DNA from: Selenomonadaceae bacterium
GTDB taxonomy: Bacteria > Bacillota > Negativicutes > Selenomonadales > Selenomonadaceae
Assembly: GCA_017518105.1 (NCBI GenBank)
Contig: JAFWWC010000013.1
Span: 1-32,208, forward strand
Length of the DNA: 32,208 nt
Reading direction: 5' to 3'
A program made the position numbers and the translations under genes. The notes beneath the pieces were generated by a model that saw nothing but the letters and a program-made list of their open reading frames with translations, was not told the DNA's origin and did no database searches. Positions 16,857-24,766 of the stretch are shown here, piece by piece; position 1 is the stretch's first letter, and every line of letters begins with the position of its first letter.

Positions 16857-19100
16857 TTAAAGCTTAGTAATCGGAGCCGTCTTGAGTCCCAAAATTTTTA
16901 CGCCGCGTTCGGGATTGGCAAAAGCAATCGTAATTGTCTTGCTGTCGACCGCCATGACCGTGCCCGCCCCCCAAAGCTTGTGATTTATTAGGTCGCCAAC
17001 TTGGAAAGTCTCTGGCGGCGGCGCGGGCTTTTTCTCGAAGGGAACTACCTTAGCGGAGCGATGAGCCGTCGGCGGTCTGTAGCTTGATTTGGGCGGAGAA
17101 GTTTTTTTCCTGAAGCCTTGCGGTATGTTTCCGAAGTATTTAACGTAATCGGCGGGAATCTCTTGGACGAACCGCGAAATCTTTTGCGATACCGTTTTGC
17201 CGAAGAACATTCGCCTTTCCGCCGCTAGGAGATAAAGTTTCTTCTTGGCACGCGTTAGGGCAACATAGCAAGCGCGCCGCTCCTCCTCCAATGCCGAGGG
17301 AATGTCCAAAGAGTTTCTGTGCGGGAAAAGTTCTTCCTCCATGCCCACGACGAACACAACTGGGAATTCCAAACCCTTCGCCGCGTGCACCGTCATTAAC
17401 CTAACGCGGGATTCTTTCTCGTCAATCGTATCAATGTCGGTTATCAAGGCGACGTGATTTAAGAAGTCTCCAAGCGTGGCTTCGGGATTCATCTCGGCGA
17501 ATTCTTTTGCGCTGTCAATGAACGCGCCTAAGTTCTCTTCGCGTGAAAGACCGTCCCGCTTGCCTTCCTCGCCGCCGCTGTGAAGCATTTTAATATAGCC
17601 CGACTCGTTCATAACGTGGTCAATCAGCTTGTCGACGGTGCAATCCTTTGCCCATTCCGAAAAACTCATCATCATTGCCGCGAACTTCTTGACGCCTGCG
17701 CGGAACCGTGGACTAAGTCCCTCCACTTGAAGCAAAAGCCTATCATCGGAAACGACTTCAAAAATTGAAAGCCTCTGCCACGTCGCGAACTCCGCAAGCC
17801 GAGCTACACTAGTTGAGCCTAGCCCGCGTGCCGGTACGTTGATTATCCGCCTAAGGTGCAAGTCGTCTCGCGGATTGGCGATAACGTGCAGATAGGCGAC
17901 AATGTCTTTTATCTCCTTGCGGTCGTAGAACTTCAGCCCGCCGATTATGATATACGGTATGCCCTCCTGCATGAATCGTTCCTCGAATAACCGCGATTGT
18001 GCGTTCGTGCGGTAGAGTATCGCAATCTCATTGTAGCGGAAATTTTCCTGCTCCACGAGCCGATTAATTTCGCCCGCCACGGTTGCCGCCTCTTGTTTGT
18101 CATTATCGCAGTTGGCAAAGATAATCTTATCGCCGCCTTCGTTCTGCGTCCAAAGGTTTTTGGGCTTGCGGTCGATGTTGTTCCGAATAACTTCATTAGC
18201 CGCACTTAGTATCGTCTTCGTCGAACGATAATTTTGCTCCAACAGGATGACGCGTGCCCCAGGATAATCCCGCTCGAAGTTCAGGATATTGCGCATGTCC
18301 GCGCCCCGCCAACCGTATATCGATTGGTCAGCGTCACCCACCACGCACAGGTTCTTATACTTCGCCGCCAAAAGCTTAGTCAGCACATACTGCGAAACGT
18401 TCGTATCCTGATATTCGTCAATCGAAATGTATTTGAACCGCTCCTGATACTTCGCCAGCACGTCGGGATATTCTTTGAAAATCTTCACCATGACAAAAAT
18501 TAGGTCGTCGAAATCCAACGCGTTATTCTCCTGCAATTTCTTTTGGTAAAGCTTATAAATGTTTTGGACGCCTGCCCTATAAAGCGGTCTCTCGTTGCGA
18601 AGAACCTCGCCGCAGTGTTCAGGGTCAATCAGATTATCCTTGAACGCAGAGATTGTTAAGTTCACGTTATCGAAGACAGAATCAGCTAGATTTAGTTCCG
18701 CAATGCATTGCTTGATAAGGCTTTTACTCTCGCCCGCGTTGAAGATTGCAAAGTTACTGTTGTATTTGCCAGTTATCTCAATCTCCCGCCGAAGCAACCT
18801 AGCGCAAAAGGAATGGAACGTGCTTAGACAAATATCTTTCGCCGGTGCGCCGATTAATTTTTCTGCGCGGGACTTCATCTCATTAGCCGCCTTGTTCGTG
18901 AAGGTTATCGCCAAAATATTCCAGGGCGAAATCCCCTGAGCAATCAAGTTCGCTATTCGGCAAGTCAAAACTCTCGTCTTGCCAGAACCAGCCCCCGCCA
19001 TAACCAAGAGCGGTCCTTCAATGCAATTAACCGCCTCTTGCTGTTCGGGATTCAAGTCCTCAAAAATCTTCATCGTGTCAAAAAAAATTTGCTCGTCCAA
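16857..19100 (-). CDS. pcrA: ATP-dependent DNA helicase PcrA/UvrD
   Basis: A 747-aa superfamily 1A helicase. Seen in order: LNPEQQEAV (Q motif), AGAGSGKT Walker A (residues ~35-42), AITFTNKAANEMK, DEYQDTN (motif II), VVGDADQSIYGWRGAD, LEQNYRST, VRLMTVHAAKGLEF and VALTRAKK. The C-terminal ~50 residues form a Tudor-like PcrA tail (GDLINHKLWGAGTV). TTG 19100 is chosen because GGGGAGGT is six bases upstream; the ATG at 19073 lacks any such site. Works in nucleotide excision repair and replication-transcription conflict. Confidence 0.95.
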   Translation of the reverse strand: MDEQIFFDTMKIFEDLNPEQQEAVNCIEGPLLVMAGAGSGKTRVLTCRIANLIAQGISPWNILAITFTNKAANEMKSRAEKLIGAPAKDICLSTFHSFCARLLRREIEITGKYNSNFAIFNAGESKSLIKQCIAELNLADSVFDNVNLTISAFKDNLIDPEHCGEVLRNERPLYRAGVQNIYKLYQKKLQENNALDFDDLIFVMVKIFKEYPDVLAKYQERFKYISIDEYQDTNVSQYVLTKLLAAKYKNLCVVGDADQSIYGWRGADMRNILNFERDYPGARVILLEQNYRSTKTILSAANEVIRNNIDRKPKNLWTQNEGGDKIIFANCDNDKQEAATVAGEINRLVEQENFRYNEIAILYRTNAQSRLFEERFMQEGIPYIIIGGLKFYDRKEIKDIVAYLHVIANPRDDLHLRRIINVPARGLGSTSVARLAEFATWQRLSIFEVVSDDRLLLQVEGLSPRFRAGVKKFAAMMMSFSEWAKDCTVDKLIDHVMNESGYIKMLHSGGEEGKRDGLSREENLGAFIDSAKEFAEMNPEATLGDFLNHVALITDIDTIDEKESRVRLMTVHAAKGLEFPVVFVVGMEEELFPHRNSLDIPSALEEERRACYVALTRAKKKLYLLAAERRMFFGKTVSQKISRFVQEIPADYVKYFGNIPQGFRKKTSPPKSSYRPPTAHRSAKVVPFEKKPAPPPETFQVGDLINHKLWGAGTVMAVDSKTITIAFANPERGVKILGLKTAPITKL

Positions 19101-19126
19101 AGGAGCACCTCCCCTTTCAACGAGCA

Positions 19127-19155
19127 ATTATATTTTGTATATCGTTTTTTATCAA
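19127..19155 (-). promoter_or_regulatory. promoter of the pcrA-ligA-exoA operon
   Basis: On the minus strand TTGATA (19150-19155), 17-base spacer, consensus TATAAT (19127-19132), 26 bases before the TTG start. Confidence 0.75.
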
Positions 19156-19204
19156 GCCGCCGCAATCGTCAAAGCATACTCACTGGATGCAACGTCCACG
19201 TTGC

Positions 19205-20929
19205 TCAAGCGGCTGTGTTGGTTGATAGGTTGTAGTAGACGCCGCGCCGAGCCATTAAGTTTTCGTGCGTGCCTTCCTCGGTTATGTTGCCGTGTTCAAG
19301 GACGAGAATACGATTTGAACTGCGAACCGTAGCTAGCCTGTGTGCTACCGTTATCGTCGTGCGGTTCTCGGATAGTTTCTGCATTGCCCGCTGAATTTGG
19401 CGTTCGGTCTCGTTATCAAGCGCGGAGGTCGCTTCGTCTAGGATTAAAATCTTCGGGTTGCGCAGGAACATTCTAGCGATTGCAAGTCGTTGCTTCTGCC
19501 CGCCGCTTAGTTTAACTCCGCGTTCGCCAATGAAGGTATCGTAGCCGTTAGGAAGTGCGGAAATAAATTCGTGCGCCTCGGCAAGCTTAGCCGCTTCAAT
19601 GATCTCGTCGTCGGTGGCGTCCTCTCTGCCGTAAGCGATATTGTCCTTGACGCTCGCGGAGAAAAGGAACGTGTCTTGCTGAATCATGCCGACTTCACGG
19701 CGCAAGCTGTCAGTCTTAACCGTCTTGATGTCGCGTCCGTTAATCGAAATCGTGCCGCCGTCAAGGTCGTACATACCCAAGAGCAATTCGCAAAGGGTCG
19801 TTTTGCCGCCGCCAGTCATGCCGACTATCCCGACGTGTTCGCCCGCCGCTATGCTCAGGTTGAAGTCGTTAAAAATTTGCGCGGAGCCTTCGTAGCCAAA
19901 ATTCACGTGCGAAAATTCAATCTCGGAAGCAGTCTCAAGCTTTGCAACTCGTTCGGCGGACAGTTCGCTACTTTCGGGCAAGCTCATCAGTTCGCGATAA
20001 CGTTCAACGCCCGCCATGCCCCGCTGATAAACTTCCGTCAACATCATCAGCTGAAAAACCGGACGCATGCACAGCATCATATACAGCAGGAAGGCAACCA
20101 GGTCGCTGATTCGCATTTGCCCAAGGCTTATCAACGCGCCGCCCAAGATGATTATCGCTAGGTTCATGACGTTGGAGAAAAAATCTATGCCGCCGTGAAG
20201 CTTGCCGACTGTCTTAAAGGAATTCCTCTGTACGGTCAAGAGCTGTTCACCCGCACGAAGCATTTTATCAAGTTCCTTATCCTCGTTGCTGAAAACTTTG
20301 ACGAGGCGAATCCCCTGCAAGCTCTCGGCAATCTGTCCGCTTAAGTCGCCGGTGTTCTCTCGTGCCTGCATGAACATTTTCTTCATATCGCGGTTAAGGC
20401 GGAAGGTCTGCCACGTCTTGAAGATTAGCAGAGCCGTCACGACGATTGCCAGTTTCCAGTTCAGATAGAACAGCAACGCGACCGAGCCGAGCATTGTGAT
20501 TGAGCAGGTGATAAGCAGATGTGGGATTGCGAACATCAGCCCGCCGACTTCCGCAATGTCATTGACGAGCCGTGATAGGAGTTGTCCGCTCTGCGCGTTG
20601 TCGTAGAAGGAATAGCCCATCCTCAGCAAATGCCGGAAGAGCTTTTCACGCATGGCGAATTCAATCTTAGCACCCATGCCCCGTCCGACGACTTCGACTT
20701 TGTAGTTGAGGAAGTAGTTCGCCGCGTAGATTGCAAGCAACGCGCCCGCCGTCAAAATCATTTCCGTCGACAGCCCGTGCGGTAAAAGCTCGTCCATGAC
20801 GTGACGAATCAGCATTGGCGACAAAAGCCCAAGCCCCGCCCCCATTAAAGAACCGATTGCCACGAACGCAAACGCTTTCTTGTGCGCCGCGTAACTCTCC
20901 GCAAAAAATTTCAGCTTGTCCCTAAGCAT
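19205..20929 (-). CDS. ABC exporter, fused membrane and ATPase domains
   Basis: A 574-aa half-transporter of the MsbA/BmrA type. Residues ~20-300 hold about six membrane helices. The ATPase domain has Walker A GMTGGGKTT, signature LSGGQKQR, Walker B ILILDEATSALD and the H-loop VAHRLAT. No N-terminal C39 peptidase domain is present, so it is not a dedicated bacteriocin exporter by itself. ATG 20929 follows GGAGGG by seven bases; an in-frame TTG two codons earlier is too close to that site. The gene lies 27 bases after marR in the same direction, suggesting drug or lipid efflux under MarR control. Confidence 0.88.
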   Translation of the reverse strand: MLRDKLKFFAESYAAHKKAFAFVAIGSLMGAGLGLLSPMLIRHVMDELLPHGLSTEMILTAGALLAIYAANYFLNYKVEVVGRGMGAKIEFAMREKLFRHLLRMGYSFYDNAQSGQLLSRLVNDIAEVGGLMFAIPHLLITCSITMLGSVALLFYLNWKLAIVVTALLIFKTWQTFRLNRDMKKMFMQARENTGDLSGQIAESLQGIRLVKVFSNEDKELDKMLRAGEQLLTVQRNSFKTVGKLHGGIDFFSNVMNLAIIILGGALISLGQMRISDLVAFLLYMMLCMRPVFQLMMLTEVYQRGMAGVERYRELMSLPESSELSAERVAKLETASEIEFSHVNFGYEGSAQIFNDFNLSIAAGEHVGIVGMTGGGKTTLCELLLGMYDLDGGTISINGRDIKTVKTDSLRREVGMIQQDTFLFSASVKDNIAYGREDATDDEIIEAAKLAEAHEFISALPNGYDTFIGERGVKLSGGQKQRLAIARMFLRNPKILILDEATSALDNETERQIQRAMQKLSENRTTITVAHRLATVRSSNRILVLEHGNITEEGTHENLMARRGVYYNLSTNTAA

Positions 20930-20956
20930 TCGCAATCCCTCCTTGCCAACAGGTCT

Positions 20957-21409
20957 TCAATAAAACTCGTTATCGTTTTCCCCTTTGGTTAGTTTAGGCA
21001 GGCGTTCGGAAATTTTTTCCAAGCACTTCTTGAACGTCGCCTTCTCTCTTGCGTTGAGGTCAATGAACAGTTCGTCGTAATTGGGCTTGAGCATTTGGAA
21101 AATATCGCCCTTGTCAGTCAACTCTACGATGAGTGACCGCTTGTCCGTCTCCGAACGATGCCGCGTAATATATCCGTTTGCTTCCAGTTTCTGCAGGAGC
21201 TCGCCTAACGATTGCGGACGAATGCTCAAGAGGCGACCGAGTTCCCTTTGACTTATGCTACGCCTTTTCCACAAAGTCGATAAGATACGCCCCTGCCCCT
21301 GTTGCGGATCCAAGCCGCCGAAGTTTTTCCCGTACCAAGTCATATGATAGCGGCGCAAAAGATGATGCGTCTCCAGTAAAACGTCCGTCAAGTTGTCTTT
21401 TTCTTCCAT
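20957..21409 (-). CDS. MarR-family transcriptional regulator
   Basis: A 150-aa winged-helix regulator. The helix-turn-helix region ISQRELGRLLSIRPQSLGELLQKLEANGYI and the wing RHRSETDKRSLIVELTDKG are typical of MarR proteins, with helical dimerisation ends. It is the first gene of an operon with the ABC exporter, and likely represses it until a ligand binds. The start at ATG 21409 has GGGAGG nine bases upstream. Palindromes next to its promoter (21432-21443) suggest self-repression. Confidence 0.87.
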   Translation of the reverse strand: MEEKDNLTDVLLETHHLLRRYHMTWYGKNFGGLDPQQGQGRILSTLWKRRSISQRELGRLLSIRPQSLGELLQKLEANGYITRHRSETDKRSLIVELTDKGDIFQMLKPNYDELFIDLNAREKATFKKCLEKISERLPKLTKGENDNEFY

Positions 21410-21431
21410 TTACTAACGACCTCCCAAATTT

Positions 21432-21531
21432 CAAGTTATCTTGCAAGCCGTATGGTACACAGTGCCTTAGCTTTAGTCAATACGGTTTGAAAACTTCTAA
21501 CTAAGTTTAACTTTGTGCTAAGATAACTTAG
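21432..21531. promoter_or_regulatory. marR promoter and two putative MarR operators
   Basis: The marR promoter on the minus strand is TTGACT (21475-21480), 17 bases, TACCAT (21452-21457). Two sites share AAGTTATCTT in opposite orientation: CAAGTTATCTTG at 21432-21443, just downstream of the marR -10, and CTAAGATAACTTAG at 21518-21531, next to the ribosome site of the divergent radical SAM gene. Both are CAAG/CTAAG palindromes with a 4-base centre, as expected for a dimeric regulator. Confidence 0.6.
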
Positions 21532-21543
21532 AGGAGTGATTCT

Positions 21544-22425
21544 ATGAAACCATGTGAACTTTGCCCGCGACGTTGTAAAGTCGACCGCGTGAATCAGTTA
21601 GGCTTTTGCGGGGCGGGAGAGAATTTGCGCGTGGCACTCGTTAGCTTGCATGAATGGGAGGAGCCTTGCCTTATCGGTGAACGCGGAGCCGGCACAATTT
21701 TTTTCTCGCACTGCAACTTGAGATGCGTTTACTGCCAAAACTTTGCAATCAGCCAAGAGGGCTTCGGAGCGGAGATTTCGATTGAACGGCTCGCGGAGAT
21801 TTTCCTTGAGCAACAGGAGCGCGGCGCGGCTAATATCGAACTGGTGACGCCGACGCACTACGCCGATAAAATCTGTCTGGCGATTGACCTTGCCAAAGCT
21901 CGCGGGCTAACGTTGCCGATTGTCTGGAATTCCAATGCCTATGAAACTTTGGAGACGCTTGAGACCTTGCGCGGGCGAGTGGATATTTTCTTGCCCGATT
22001 TGAAATACTTCGACGACACCGCCGCCAAAAATTTTTCCAACGCCCCGAATTATTTTGCCGTTGCCGCCGCCGCGATAAGGAAAATGTTTGACCTAGTCGG
22101 TTCCGCGCTCTTTGAAGGCGGGCAAATGCTTCGCGGAGTCCTCGTGCGCCATTTGGTCTTGCCGAATCACAGACGCGACTCAATTAAGATTGTCGATTGG
22201 CTTTACTCGACGTTCGGCGACGAGATTTTTATTAGCCTGATGAATCAATACACGCCAGTTTTCCGCGCTAACGAATTCAAAAAAATAAGCCGCATGCTCA
22301 CGACCTTTGAATATAATTCCGTCGTCGAACATGCGGGTAGGCTTGGGATAAAAAATTGTTTCGTTCAGCTCGGCAAGACCGCCGATAAAAGTTTCATTCC
22401 AGATTTCAATCTTGACGGTGTTTAG
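21544..22425 (+). CDS. PflX-type radical SAM protein
   Basis: A 293-aa protein of the COG1313 group (annotated as putative pyruvate formate-lyase activating enzyme-like). The N-terminal CELCPRRCKVDR ... GFC is the conserved extra cysteine motif. CNLRCVYCQN (near residues 57-66) is the CxxxCxxC site for the radical SAM 4Fe-4S cluster. The following THYADKI and VWNSNAY segments match the TIM-barrel core. The true substrate of this family is not established. GAGGAG is seven bases before the ATG. The stop overlaps the convergent gene by four bases. Confidence 0.85.
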   Translation: MKPCELCPRRCKVDRVNQLGFCGAGENLRVALVSLHEWEEPCLIGERGAGTIFFSHCNLRCVYCQNFAISQEGFGAEISIERLAEIFLEQQERGAANIELVTPTHYADKICLAIDLAKARGLTLPIVWNSNAYETLETLETLRGRVDIFLPDLKYFDDTAAKNFSNAPNYFAVAAAAIRKMFDLVGSALFEGGQMLRGVLVRHLVLPNHRRDSIKIVDWLYSTFGDEIFISLMNQYTPVFRANEFKKISRMLTTFEYNSVVEHAGRLGIKNCFVQLGKTADKSFIPDFNLDGV

Positions 22426-23213
22426 GTATCGCTCCGGTGCGGGAGCCACTCGACCTGTAATTTAATCTCCTCGTCCGCTTTTACGTCTATGAAATGACGG
22501 TAAGGCTTATCGTGCCAAACGGGCGTTAGAGTATCTAATATCGTCTCATCGTTCACTGTCAACTTGGTATAGTCTATCCAATAGGGAATTCGTTTAGATT
22601 TATCTTCGGGCGTGCGAATATCTACTCCTCTAAGCCACATCTGAATTTGTCCATCAACTGTAGCCTTAGCGGTGAAGTCCAATTTCCCCGTATAGGACTG
22701 AACCATATAGCCAATACCATCTTTTTGGAACCAAGCAGGTCTAGCCATATTTACTTTATCATCAGACACAGAAAGGATTTGGAAATCGCCTTCAGGCGTC
22801 ATCAGTTTAATATCTATTCGGGCAGTGAGATATGGTTTGAACTTGTCAGGGGTTTGTGAAACCTTATGAATTGTCGCGAAGTCTTGTTCAAGGAAACGTT
22901 GCAAGTCTTGATAAGGCAAATGATCGCGCTGACTGATTTCTAGATCCTCCAAAACTTTCGTGACACCGACAACAGAATACATGAGGCGGTCTTTTCCAAA
23001 AGCGCGTTCTTCGTAATAAATAGAAGCATAACGATAAAGTTCCTCGTCAAAATAAGCGGTGAATAATCCGTAAGTTCGGCTGGATTCAAACATCGCCTTC
23101 AAACATTCTTGTAGCAAATTTGCGGGAATGCTTGGATTGTTCTTGCCTTCGGCGAGGATTTTTTCTGCTTGCAAATCACGCGGCTGTAAATGAAATCCCC
23201 CCCCCCCAGTCAA
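22422..23213 (-). CDS. C-terminal part of frameshifted asparagine-synthase-like paralogue 1
   Basis: This frame (up to 263 codons) lies one base out of frame with the N-terminal part and covers the last third of the protein. From FHLQPRD onward it aligns with FELMPRD... of the intact neighbour, through RTYGLF(T/S)AYF and VxKxLEDxQIS, to a nearly identical end (YWIDYTKLTVNDETILDTLTPVWHDKPYRHFIDVKA). TTG 23213 is the first possible start but has no ribosome site, so independent translation is doubtful. The last ~200 residues appear to be a beta-rich accessory domain, whose function I do not recognise. Confidence 0.65.
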   Translation of the reverse strand: MTGGGGFHLQPRDLQAEKILAEGKNNPSIPANLLQECLKAMFESSRTYGLFTAYFDEELYRYASIYYEERAFGKDRLMYSVVGVTKVLEDLEISQRDHLPYQDLQRFLEQDFATIHKVSQTPDKFKPYLTARIDIKLMTPEGDFQILSVSDDKVNMARPAWFQKDGIGYMVQSYTGKLDFTAKATVDGQIQMWLRGVDIRTPEDKSKRIPYWIDYTKLTVNDETILDTLTPVWHDKPYRHFIDVKADEEIKLQVEWLPHRSDT

Positions 23214-24678
23214 CCTTATCCGTTGTCATGCGGCGTGGGAAACGTTCGTTGATTTTCTTTGCATAAGGAATGAGGTTTTCAAAATCGGGAGCTTCATGAA
23301 ATCTATCAAAACGGATTTTAAGTAAGTCAGGGGCATATCGGGTAAATAATAATGTCATCAGTAAATTGTAATCTGGGCAATGAGATGATTTCAGTTGCAA
23401 AGTTTGCATCTCTGGATCATAAGCAGGAACAATCTGTACTGTGTTGTTAAAGTAATCGAGCAAAACGGATTTGCCACAATGAGTCCGGCTTCTTGTTTCG
23501 TGATAAAGATACTGCGGAATTTCTACAGACTCTGAATCCTCAATCTGGTATTTGTCGCAAACACTATCGAAAACCGATTTAACAATACTTTGTATTGAAT
23601 TCCTTACCTCTTGAGCTAGAGAATTAGAATAACGGCTGGCTGGTCTGCATTCTACTTCTATAAATTGTTGAGGCGGCATATGCCAAGTTTTACGGAAGAA
23701 TTCGCCAGAAAGCCCTGTAAGGGCATAACGCTTGTCTGCACTTTTTCTAGTAAAAAATGCAGGCAGATTACGAACGGTGTTTTGAGAATATAAATTGATA
23801 TTCCATACATCTTTCAAGCTATAATTCGAGAAGTGACGATAAGGTAATTCTTGATTTAGTTTGAAATCGTAATGTTCCGCGATTTCAGAGGCGATACTAT
23901 AATCTTCCAAGAAAGTGGGATTTGAATCGTCCTTGCGGGAATAAATTCGTACCTTATTTAAGTCTATCCCTGAATTCAATAAAGTCACAAAGTGAATCCG
24001 GGTATCAAATCCACCTGTAAGGTCAGCTGAAATAAAATTTGTATGTTTAGCTATGTTACGCAATACGCCGCTCCAAAACTCGACCCAACGATCTAAAATC
24101 GCGACTCCTTCTTCCGAATCCAATGGAACACTATGTTCTTTGTAATTGATTAGCTCCGTTTCTAAAATCTTCTTCTTCGGGTCGATGTGGATAATCGCGT
24201 TTCGGGCGACAAGCTGAATTTCATTGACAGCAGTTTGCGAATATGCTTGAACTGATACGATATTAGACATCAAGTAATGGCAGTAGTCGCGATTGACCGT
24301 CAGCGGATATTTGAACTTAACGTGGTCGAGCAAGCGTAAGAAGGAATTACTCAAGGCGAAATAATCGCCGTGACGGAAAAGATAAATGCCCCAACAGCCA
24401 TTTATATCCTGCTTAATCGTAATCTTGCCGTCTTTGACTCCGACGTAAACATAACAGCCGCGCCCGTCCAAACCAGCGATTGCTTCGGATGTAAGATTGT
24501 CGTTCTCGTAAATGCCGCTCCGTTGAATTGAATAGCCATAAAGCTTCGGGCGCACCTGCGAGAGTTTATCCGAGTCGATTAGGAAGAATTCTTTCTCCAC
24601 GTTGAAATAGTTGACGCTGTTCTTTTCAAGCTCGGTGATTTGCGCCAAAAGCTTTTTATGTTCGTCAGCGTTTATCAT
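23176..24678 (-). CDS. asparagine-synthase-like paralogue 1, N-terminal part (frameshifted)
   Basis: A 500-aa product ending just past the G11 run. Residues ~1-185 resemble a degenerate Ntn/glutaminase-like domain without the catalytic Cys at position 2. From ~200 onward the asparagine-synthase-type nucleotide domain starts; its pyrophosphate loop SGGxDS reads TGGFDT (residues ~221-226), slightly altered. ATG 24678 is chosen because the GAAAGG site is nine bases upstream; three codons earlier, ATGATG abuts it. It is 60% or so alike to the intact neighbour by eye over this part. Removing one G at 23197-23207 would give one 751-aa protein, against 752 aa for the neighbour. A product of this family could amidate or cyclise a peptide or sugar acid, but the substrate is unknown. 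Confidence 0.75.
   Translation of the reverse strand: MINADEHKKLLAQITELEKNSVNYFNVEKEFFLIDSDKLSQVRPKLYGYSIQRSGIYENDNLTSEAIAGLDGRGCYVYVGVKDGKITIKQDINGCWGIYLFRHGDYFALSNSFLRLLDHVKFKYPLTVNRDYCHYLMSNIVSVQAYSQTAVNEIQLVARNAIIHIDPKKKILETELINYKEHSVPLDSEEGVAILDRWVEFWSGVLRNIAKHTNFISADLTGGFDTRIHFVTLLNSGIDLNKVRIYSRKDDSNPTFLEDYSIASEIAEHYDFKLNQELPYRHFSNYSLKDVWNINLYSQNTVRNLPAFFTRKSADKRYALTGLSGEFFRKTWHMPPQQFIEVECRPASRYSNSLAQEVRNSIQSIVKSVFDSVCDKYQIEDSESVEIPQYLYHETRSRTHCGKSVLLDYFNNTVQIVPAYDPEMQTLQLKSSHCPDYNLLMTLLFTRYAPDLLKIRFDRFHEAPDFENLIPYAKKINERFPRRMTTDKVDWGGGISFTAA
23197..23207. repeat. 11-base homopolymer (C on plus, G on the coding strand)
   Basis: Eleven C in a row on the plus strand, read as G11 in the coding direction of the asparagine-synthase-like gene. 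With G11 the frame ends ten residues later at 23176. With G10 or G13 the frame runs on to 22422. Runs of this kind change length by slipped-strand mispairing, and are also prone to sequencing error. Confidence 0.85.
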
Positions 24679-24700
24679 ATGCATCATCCTTTCTGAAAGG

Positions 24701-24729
24701 TTTATATCACACGGCAAATAACTTGTCAA
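24701..24729 (-). promoter_or_regulatory. promoter of paralogue 1
   Basis: TTGACA (24724-24729), 17 bases, TATAAA (24701-24706) on the minus strand. It is the same architecture as the promoter of paralogue 2 and sits 22 bases before the ATG. Confidence 0.8.
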
Positions 24730-24766
24730 AAAAATGCTGTCCACCTCGTGACGACACAAGATACTT

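Noticed and set aside
19571..20161. Open frame of 196 codons opposite the ABC exporter ATPase domain
   Set aside because: It is antisense to strongly conserved ABC motifs, with no recognisable domain or ribosome site.
19205..20929. ABC transporter as exporter of the double-glycine peptides
   Set aside because: It has no N-terminal C39 peptidase domain and is paired with a MarR regulator, which fits drug or lipid efflux better.
21544..22425. Radical SAM protein as a maturase for the nearby peptides
   Set aside because: The N-terminal cysteine motif and overall plan match the widespread PflX group. There is no SPASM or twitch-type cysteine-rich C-terminus as in most peptide maturases.
24730..24766. 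Terminator between the two asparagine-synthase-like genes
   Set aside because: A CAC/GTG plus TGTC/GACA stem with a two-base bulge precedes a T-run, but it is too weak to list with confidence.
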